Shown here: positions 14,282 through 19,014 of the stretch, piece by piece
Layout: each line of letters opens with the position of its first letter
Position numbering within the stretch: the first letter of the stretch is position 1
Origin: JALYSX01 sp035544315
Lineage (GTDB): Bacteria > Vulcanimicrobiota > Vulcanimicrobiia > Vulcanimicrobiales > Vulcanimicrobiaceae
NCBI GenBank assembly: GCA_035544315.1
Contig: DATKGB010000190.1
Span: 1 to 19,014 of the forward strand
Direction: 5' to 3'
Length of the DNA: 19,014 nt
Translations under genes and position numbers: made by a program
The notes under the pieces: generated by a model
Database searches by the model: none
What the model was told of the DNA's origin: nothing
What the model saw: the letters and a program-made list of their open reading frames with translations, nothing else

Positions 14282-15610
14282 TTAACGCGGCAGACCCGCG
14301 GGCATACGCAAACGGCCTCTCTTGCCGCCTCCGAACTGTTTCATCATCTGCTTCATGTCCCCGAACTTCTTGACCAGCGCGTTGACGTCCGAGACCAGCG
14401 TCCCGCTTCCAAACGCGATGCGCTTGCGGCGCGAACCATTGAGAACTTCGGGATACGCGCGCTCGCGGGTGGTCATCGAGCAGATGATCGCCTCGACCCG
14501 ATTCAGTTCTTTTTCGGGAATCTCGAAATCCTTGGGCAACGCACGCGACAAGCCCGGAATCATCTTCATCAGCTCGCCCATCGAGCCCATCTTCTTGACG
14601 CTCCGCAACTGTTCGAGAAAATCGTCGAGCGTAAACTGCTGTTTGAGCAGCTTGCTCTCCAGCGCTCTGGCCTGCTCTTCGGAATAGACGCCTTGCGTTC
14701 GCTCGATGAGCGAAAGCACGTCCCCCATGCCCAAGATGCGCGACGCCAAGCGATCCGGATGAAAGGCTTCCAGCGCGGAAAGTTTCTCGCCGACGCCGAT
14801 GAATTTGATCGGCGCGCCGGTAGCTTCGAAGATCGATAGCGCCGCGCCGCCGCGCGTGTCGCCGTCGAGTTTGGTGAGGATAACGCCCGTGATCCCTAAG
14901 CTGGCGTGAAACCCTTTGGCGACGTTGGTCGCCTCCTGCCCGGTCATCGCGTCGGCGACTAACAGGATTTCCTTGGGAGAGATCGCCGCTTTGATCCGTT
15001 CGAGTTCGCCCATCAGATCCGCGTCGATCTGCGAGCGCCCGGCGGTATCGATGATGACCGTCGACAGCCCCAGGCGACGCGCCTCGGCTACGCCGTCGCG
15101 CGCAATCTTCACCGGATCGCCCAGCCCGGCTTGGTAGACCGGCAGATCGACTTGTTTGCCGAGGGTCTGCAGTTGCGCGATTGCGGCCGGACGGTAAACG
15201 TCGGCCGCAACGAGCAGGCTGCGCCGACCCTGTTCCTTGAGACGCAGTGCAAGTTTGCCGGCTTGGGTCGTCTTACCCGAGCCTTGCAGCCCCACGAGCA
15301 TGATGATCGAGGGCGGAGCGTCCGAGAATGTCAGGCGAGCCGATGCGCCGCCTAACAGCCCGATCAATTCGTCGTGGACGATCTTTACGATCGTCTGCCC
15401 CGGAGTAAGCGACTCCAACACGTTGGCGCCGATCGCCAACTCTTTGACGCGAGCGACGAAAGCTTTGGCAGCCGTCAGCGAAACGTCAGCTTCAAGCAGT
15501 GCGATGCGCACTTCGCGCATCGCATTATTGACGTCGTCCTCGCCCAGGCGGCCGCGGCCGGTCAAGCGCGAAAAGATCGCGGCGAGCCGGTCGCTCAGTT
15601 GATCGAACAT
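14282..15610 (-). CDS. ffh: Signal recognition particle GTPase Ffh (SRP54)
   Basis: This 442-residue protein targets nascent membrane proteins to the translocon with 4.5S RNA and FtsY. The N domain (about 1-90) precedes the G domain, which has the P-loop GLQGSGKT at 107-114, DTAGR and TKLDGDTRGG. The C-terminal M domain (from about residue 300) is methionine-rich with KKMGSMGELMKMIPG, the RNA-binding region GSRRKRIAFGSGT, and a final MMKQFGGGKRGR. The length is normal for the family. It starts 3 bp after the acpP stop on the same strand, an unusual neighbour: in many genomes fabF, rnc, smc and ftsY lie between. Neither ftsY nor an ffs gene for 4.5S RNA is seen in the window. Confidence 0.98.
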   Translation of the reverse strand: MFDQLSDRLAAIFSRLTGRGRLGEDDVNNAMREVRIALLEADVSLTAAKAFVARVKELAIGANVLESLTPGQTIVKIVHDELIGLLGGASARLTFSDAPPSIIMLVGLQGSGKTTQAGKLALRLKEQGRRSLLVAADVYRPAAIAQLQTLGKQVDLPVYQAGLGDPVKIARDGVAEARRLGLSTVIIDTAGRSQIDADLMGELERIKAAISPKEILLVADAMTGQEATNVAKGFHASLGITGVILTKLDGDTRGGAALSIFEATGAPIKFIGVGEKLSALEAFHPDRLASRILGMGDVLSLIERTQGVYSEEQARALESKLLKQQFTLDDFLEQLRSVKKMGSMGELMKMIPGLSRALPKDFEIPEKELNRVEAIICSMTTRERAYPEVLNGSRRKRIAFGSGTLVSDVNALVKKFGDMKQMMKQFGGGKRGRLRMPAGLPR

Positions 15611-15613
15611 CGA

Positions 15614-15856
15614 TTACGTTGAGGCCGTGGCCTCCTCGACGCGCTTGACGGCATCGCCGACGGTTTTGATTTTCTCGGCTTCTTCGTCGGGGATGTCGAT
15701 GTTGAACTCCGTTTCGAAGGCCATCACCAGCTCGACCTGATCGAGCGAATCCGCGCCCAGGTCATCGGTGATCGAGGCTTCCGGCGTTACTTCGGCTTCG
15801 TCGACGCCGAGTTGCTCGACGATGATTTTCTTGACTCTATCAAACGTGGTGGCCAT
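15614..15856 (-). CDS. acpP: Acyl carrier protein
   Basis: This 80-residue acyl carrier protein has the phosphopantetheine attachment motif LGADSLDQVELVM with Ser37. It is acidic, has four helices and is the normal length. It carries acyl intermediates between FabD, FabH, FabG and later enzymes. A strong ribosome site, AAAGGAG (minus strand, 15861-15867), lies four bases before the ATG. This fits the high expression usual for AcpP. fabG ends 33 bp upstream and ffh starts 3 bp downstream. Confidence 0.98.
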   Translation of the reverse strand: MATTFDRVKKIIVEQLGVDEAEVTPEASITDDLGADSLDQVELVMAFETEFNIDIPDEEAEKIKTVGDAVKRVEEATAST

Positions 15857-15889
15857 GGGTCTCCTTTCGAGTGTTGAATTCCATCTGGG

Positions 15890-16636
15890 CTACATCACCA
15901 CGCCACCGTCGACGACGAGCGTCTGACCGGTGACGTACGCCGCTGCATCCGAACATAGGAATGCAACGACACCGCTCACGTCCTCCGGTTTACCGGAGCG
16001 CCCGAGCGAAATTTGCTTGAGCATAAACTCTCTAGCGGCTTCTGGCATCTTCTCCGTCATCGCAGTCTCGATTAAGCCCGGAGCGACGGCGTTGACTCTT
16101 ATATTCCTCGAACCCAACTCCTTTGCCAGCGACTTGGCCAAGGCCAAAAGGCCGGCTTTTGAGGCGGCGTAGGCCGATTGGCCGGCGTTGCCGGTCAATG
16201 CGACGATCGAGGAGATCAGGACGATCGAACCGCCGCGCTGCTTCATCATCGGTTTGGCGACGGCACCGCACAGATAAAACGCCGATTTCAGGTTGACGTC
16301 GAGCAGCCGGTCGATCGTTTCGGGGCGCAGGCGCAGCAGTAATCCGTCGATCGATTGCCCCGCGTTGGCGATCGCAAAATCGATCCGCCCGAATTCGGCC
16401 AGCGTCTGGGCGACGAATCCCTCGACGGCCGCGCTGTCCGCGACGTCGGCGACGATAGCGAGCATCTTGCATCCGGCCCGCGCCCGTAAGCAAGCGGCCG
16501 CGGTTTCGTCCAGGGCCTCGCGATCGCGACCGACCAAAGCAACATCCGCACCGCGGCCCGCCAGTTCGACGGCGATCGCGCGCCCGATGCCGCGGCTCGC
16601 GCCGGTCACCAGCGCGATCTTGCCGTCAAACTTCAT
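15890..16636 (-). CDS. fabG: 3-oxoacyl-ACP reductase FabG
   Basis: This 248-residue classical short-chain dehydrogenase has the NADPH-binding TGASRGIG at residues 11-18, NAG at 91-93 and Asn115. The catalytic Ser143, Tyr156 and Lys160 lie within ISSIVALTGNAGQSAYAASK. The C-terminal GQTLVVDGG is the usual cofactor-loop end. It reduces beta-ketoacyl-ACP in each elongation round. The start overlaps the fabD stop as ATGA. Context with fabD, fabH and acpP makes the FabG role secure over other SDR reductases. Confidence 0.96.
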   Translation of the reverse strand: MKFDGKIALVTGASRGIGRAIAVELAGRGADVALVGRDREALDETAAACLRARAGCKMLAIVADVADSAAVEGFVAQTLAEFGRIDFAIANAGQSIDGLLLRLRPETIDRLLDVNLKSAFYLCGAVAKPMMKQRGGSIVLISSIVALTGNAGQSAYAASKAGLLALAKSLAKELGSRNIRVNAVAPGLIETAMTEKMPEAAREFMLKQISLGRSGKPEDVSGVVAFLCSDAAAYVTGQTLVVDGGVVM

Positions 16637-17604
16637 CGCCGCACTTCTTGCAACTGCGCGAGCTTCTCGCGCAATTTCTGCACGCCCGCGAAATCGCCGA
16701 CGCTTATCGCATCGGGCGCACCCGACATACGTTTCATCAAGGGGCCCAATACCGGGCTCGCGCCGAACTCAACCACCAGGTCGAGTTCGTAGGAAATCAG
16801 TCGTTGGGCAACTTCGTGCCAACGCACTTCTTGCGTGATCGATGCGACCAAATTGTGTCGGATCGTCGCCACGTCGCGATAAGGCCGCGCGTCGACATTG
16901 CTGACGACGTCGAACGCGGGCAGCACAAACGTAGCCGCGGCGACCGCCGCGGCAAATCGCTCGACCGCGGGCTTCATCAGCGCGCTGTGCCAAGCGCCCG
17001 ACACATTGAGCGGGACGACGCGTTTGGCGCCGGCTTCGAGCATCGCTTCGCCCGCGACTTGCACGCCGGCCAGATCGCCGCTAATGACGATTTGCGTCGG
17101 CGAGTTGAAGTTGGCCAGTTCCACCCGCAAACCGGTGCGCTCGCGCACCGTTGCGACCACTTGCCGAATCCTCGCGTCGTCCAGCCCGAGGACCGCCGAC
17201 ATGCCCCCGGGAGCCACGTCGGCTGCAGCTTGCATCGCGCGTCCGCGTTGGTCCACCACTCGTACGGCATCGTCGAACGTCAGCGAATCCGCGATCGTCA
17301 AACTGCAAATCTCGCCGAACGAATGACCGGCGCTCACGACCGGTGCGAACGCGGCGCCGACGGCGGCGTACAGCGCGACGTTGGTGACGAAGATCGCCGG
17401 TTGACTGACCTGCGTCTCGCGCAGTTTTTCATCGGGTCCGGCGGCCTGCATTGCCAGCAGATCGTAACCGAGCAATTTGGAGGCACGCTCGAAGAGTTGC
17501 TTGGCGTTGGCGTCGTTGGCCGATACGTCGGCGCCCATGCCGACACTTTGCGAACCCTGGCCCGGAAAGATCGCACCAACGCGCGCGCGTTCGCCCGAAC
17601 TCAT
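16633..17604 (-). CDS. fabD: Malonyl-CoA:ACP transacylase FabD
   Basis: This 323-residue transacylase loads malonate onto AcpP. GAIFPGQGSQSVGMG starts the domain, the nucleophile elbow is GHSFGE with Ser95 (the more common form is GHSLGE), and the catalytic partner is His206 in SGAWHSALM. A PGGMSAVLGLD segment and VVEFGASPVLGPLMKR complete the fold. ATG 17604 is chosen because it overlaps the fabH stop as ATGA; nine extra upstream residues to 17631 would lie inside fabH. It overlaps fabG by 4 bp as well, so fabH-fabD-fabG are translationally chained. Confidence 0.96.
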   Translation of the reverse strand: MSSGERARVGAIFPGQGSQSVGMGADVSANDANAKQLFERASKLLGYDLLAMQAAGPDEKLRETQVSQPAIFVTNVALYAAVGAAFAPVVSAGHSFGEICSLTIADSLTFDDAVRVVDQRGRAMQAAADVAPGGMSAVLGLDDARIRQVVATVRERTGLRVELANFNSPTQIVISGDLAGVQVAGEAMLEAGAKRVVPLNVSGAWHSALMKPAVERFAAAVAAATFVLPAFDVVSNVDARPYRDVATIRHNLVASITQEVRWHEVAQRLISYELDLVVEFGASPVLGPLMKRMSGAPDAISVGDFAGVQKLREKLAQLQEVRR

Positions 17605-18590
17605 GCCCAACGCCAGGTGACCGCGCCCCACGATAGACCGCCGCCGAAGCCGACGAAAACGATAACGTTGCCGGGCTTGATGCGGCCGTCTTCGACCGCC
17701 TCTTCGAGCGCCATCGGAATCGAGGCCGATGAGGTGTTGCCGTATTCTTCGATGTTGACGACGACTTTTTCGGGCGGCATATCGAGGTATTTCGCGGCCG
17801 CGTCGATGATGCGGCGGTTGGCCTGATGCGGAATCAAATAATCCAGATCCGCCTTTGTAAGATTGGCTTTGCGAAGGGCGACGCCGGTCGCGTCGATCAT
17901 CTTGGTGACGGCGAACTTAAAGATTTCACGGCCGTCCATCCGAATGAAGGTCTCGCCGTCGAGCAGGGCTTGGGCGTCGACCCGCTTGCGCGAACCGCTG
18001 GCGTGCACGCGAAGCAATTCCGGGCGGCTTCCGTCCGAGCCCAGTTCGGAGGACAAGAACGAATTTTCTTCGGACGCCTCTAAGATCACCGCGCCGGCTC
18101 CGTCACCGAACAAAACCGCGGTGGAGCGCTCTTTGATATCGATCAGCTTGGAAAGCGTTTCGGCGCCGATGAGCATCACGCGATTGTAGACGCCGCTGCG
18201 GATCAAGCCCGACACGACCGTCAAGCCGTAGATGAAACCGCTGCAGGCGATTTCGATATCGAAGGCGGCTTTATCTTTGGCGCCCAGCCGCGATGCGGTG
18301 ATACAGGCGGTCGCCGGAAAAGAATAATCGGGCGTCGCAGAAGCGACGACGTAACAGTCGATATCGTTTGCGGTCAGGCCGGCCTTGGCCAGCGCGCGCT
18401 TTCCGGCCTCAACGGCCAGGTCGCTGGTCGCCGAATTTTCGTCGACCCAATGCCGGCGCTTCATGCCGGTACGTGAGGAGATCCACTCGTCGGACGTATC
18501 CAGACCCCACTTCTGGAAGTCCTCGTTCGTGACGACGCGCGGTGGCGCATAGCGGCCGACCGCGACGATCTTGACGCCGGTCAGAGACAA
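17601..18590 (-). CDS. fabH: 3-oxoacyl-ACP synthase III FabH
   Basis: This 329-residue enzyme condenses acetyl-CoA-type primers with malonyl-ACP to start fatty-acid synthesis. The catalytic triad is visible as Cys116 in IACSGFIYGL, His255 in LIPHQANRRI and Asn285 in EYGNTSSASIP. The start is TTG at 18590 (MSLTGVKIVAVGRYAPP); no ATG or GTG lies nearby in frame before the first strand, and the ribosome site is weak. This suggests coupling to rpmF, which ends 16 bp upstream. plsX, which separates rpmF and fabH in many bacteria, is missing. Confidence 0.97.
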   Translation of the reverse strand: MSLTGVKIVAVGRYAPPRVVTNEDFQKWGLDTSDEWISSRTGMKRRHWVDENSATSDLAVEAGKRALAKAGLTANDIDCYVVASATPDYSFPATACITASRLGAKDKAAFDIEIACSGFIYGLTVVSGLIRSGVYNRVMLIGAETLSKLIDIKERSTAVLFGDGAGAVILEASEENSFLSSELGSDGSRPELLRVHASGSRKRVDAQALLDGETFIRMDGREIFKFAVTKMIDATGVALRKANLTKADLDYLIPHQANRRIIDAAAKYLDMPPEKVVVNIEEYGNTSSASIPMALEEAVEDGRIKPGNVIVFVGFGGGLSWGAVTWRWA

Positions 18591-18606
18591 CGTTGGTTAC
18601 GGCTCG

Positions 18607-18813
18607 CTAACCGTGCGAGTGGCCGGCGTGCGCGTCCTTGACCTCGACGACCTGCCGACCGTCGTACGCGCCGCAGCTCTCGCACACGAAATGCGGCCGC
18701 TTGGACTGATGACACTGCGGACATTCCACGGTCGTCACCGGCAAGAGTTGCCAGTTGGCCGCACGTCGGCTGCGCGTTTTACTGCGCGGGGTCTTCCACT
18801 TCAGATTTGCCAC
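18607..18813 (-). CDS. rpmF: 50S ribosomal protein L32
   Basis: This 68-residue L32 has the conserved start MANLKWKTPRSKTRSRRA and a zinc-binding ribbon with CPQC and CESC pairs. The C-terminus ends in a His-rich HAGHSHG. The start is GTG at 18813, supported by GGAGA five bases upstream (18819-18823) and by the family N-terminus. The open frame to 18849 would add unrelated residues. It overlaps the 3' end of the yceD-like gene by 35 bp, in keeping with the well-known yceD-rpmF pairing. Confidence 0.95.
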   Translation of the reverse strand: MANLKWKTPRSKTRSRRAANWQLLPVTTVECPQCHQSKRPHFVCESCGAYDGRQVVEVKDAHAGHSHG

Positions 18814-19014
18814 GATGGTCTCCGTCGTTACACGAGCAAATGCTCGCATTCAAGTTCGTCCCGCACGTTCCGCACAGGCCTTTGCAGTCGTCGCTGCAGC
18901 GCAGCCCCAGAGGCATCGAGCTCAGCAACAACTGCTGGGTAAGATCTTCCACGTCTAGTCGGTTTCCCGTCAGGACGTTGCTGTCGCCGAACGGCTCGCT
19001 CTCGCGATTCTCCT
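18779..19014 (-). CDS. DUF177/YceD-family protein, 5' truncated
   Basis: The minus-strand frame is open from the window edge to TAA at 18779-18781, giving the last 77 residues. It shows the DUF177 signature: a leucine-rich helix (QQLLLSSMPLGLRC), followed by CKGLCGTCGTNLNASICSC, a cysteine-rich zinc-ribbon-like motif. YceD-family proteins are nearly always encoded just before rpmF and are thought to act in 23S rRNA accumulation or ribosome biogenesis. The overlap with rpmF extends 35 bp. The N-terminal half lies beyond base 19014. Confidence 0.88.
   Translation of the reverse strand, partial: ENRESEPFGDSNVLTGNRLDVEDLTQQLLLSSMPLGLRCSDDCKGLCGTCGTNLNASICSCNDGDHRGKSEVEDPAQ

Noticed and set aside
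16648..17826. Long plus-strand open frame (392 residues) antisense to fabD and fabH
   Set aside because: It is a high-GC shadow rich in Arg/His with no recognisable motif, opposite two genes with complete catalytic residues.
1..19014. CRISPR arrays, tRNA or rRNA genes, insertion sequences, phage or toxin-antitoxin modules
   Set aside because: No spaced direct repeats, cloverleaf-like segments, transposase motifs or terminal inverted repeats were seen; nearly all bases belong to recognisable genes.

Overview
The window is a densely coding, high-GC (about 60 % by eye) piece of bacterial chromosome with little intergenic space, no RNA genes, no insertion sequences and no CRISPR array that I could see. 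The gene content is mostly housekeeping. Thr/Pro/Ala-rich linkers in exported proteins, a YibQ-type polysaccharide deacetylase and exported FlgO/CsgG-like and LolA-like proteins suggest a diderm, environmental, uncultivated-type lineage. Candidatus Eremiobacterota or a neighbouring phylum is my guess, at low confidence.

Layout. (1) 1-531: 3' end of a membrane cytochrome b gene. (2) 596-1937: a Crp/Fnr-type regulator and a STAS-domain protein, divergently transcribed from a 163-bp spacer that carries a perfect dyad. (3) 1944-6977, minus strand: an apparent operon of an ABC-F ATPase, an exported LolA-like protein interrupted by an in-frame TAG, a TIGR01777-type SDR epimerase, and a DUF805-SRPBCC membrane fusion. 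(4) 7049-9711, plus strand: a four-helix membrane protein, an exported one-cysteine MsrA, a YibQ-like deacetylase and a DoxX protein; a hairpin lies at the convergent end. (5) 9766-10233, minus: a stalk-domain (copper amine oxidase N-terminal-like) protein. (6) 10266-12901, plus: a YihY-family membrane protein, an alpha/beta hydrolase and an exported two-domain protein, tightly coupled by overlaps. (7) 12904-19014, minus: a long core operon in transcription order yceD(partial)-rpmF-fabH-fabD-fabG-acpP-ffh-rpsP-khpA-rimM.

The last block makes the initiation and elongation enzymes of type II fatty-acid synthesis (FabH condensing enzyme, FabD transacylase, FabG reductase, acyl carrier protein) next to translation and secretion genes (L32, S16, SRP GTPase Ffh, the KhpA RNA-binding protein and the 30S maturation factor RimM). 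It compresses clusters known from other bacteria. plsX is absent between rpmF and fabH, nothing lies between acpP and ffh, and trmD/rplS do not follow rimM.

I did not find a convincing new defence or mobile system. The observation most worth following is the exported LolA-like gene at 4402-5145. Its reading frame continues for 65 well-formed codons past a single internal amber codon, which may be a young pseudogene, a sequencing error or, less likely, readthrough. Secondary points are the SRPBCC/epimerase pairing, the one-cysteine MsrA, the long disordered extension on KhpA, and a stalk-domain protein with no visible export signal.
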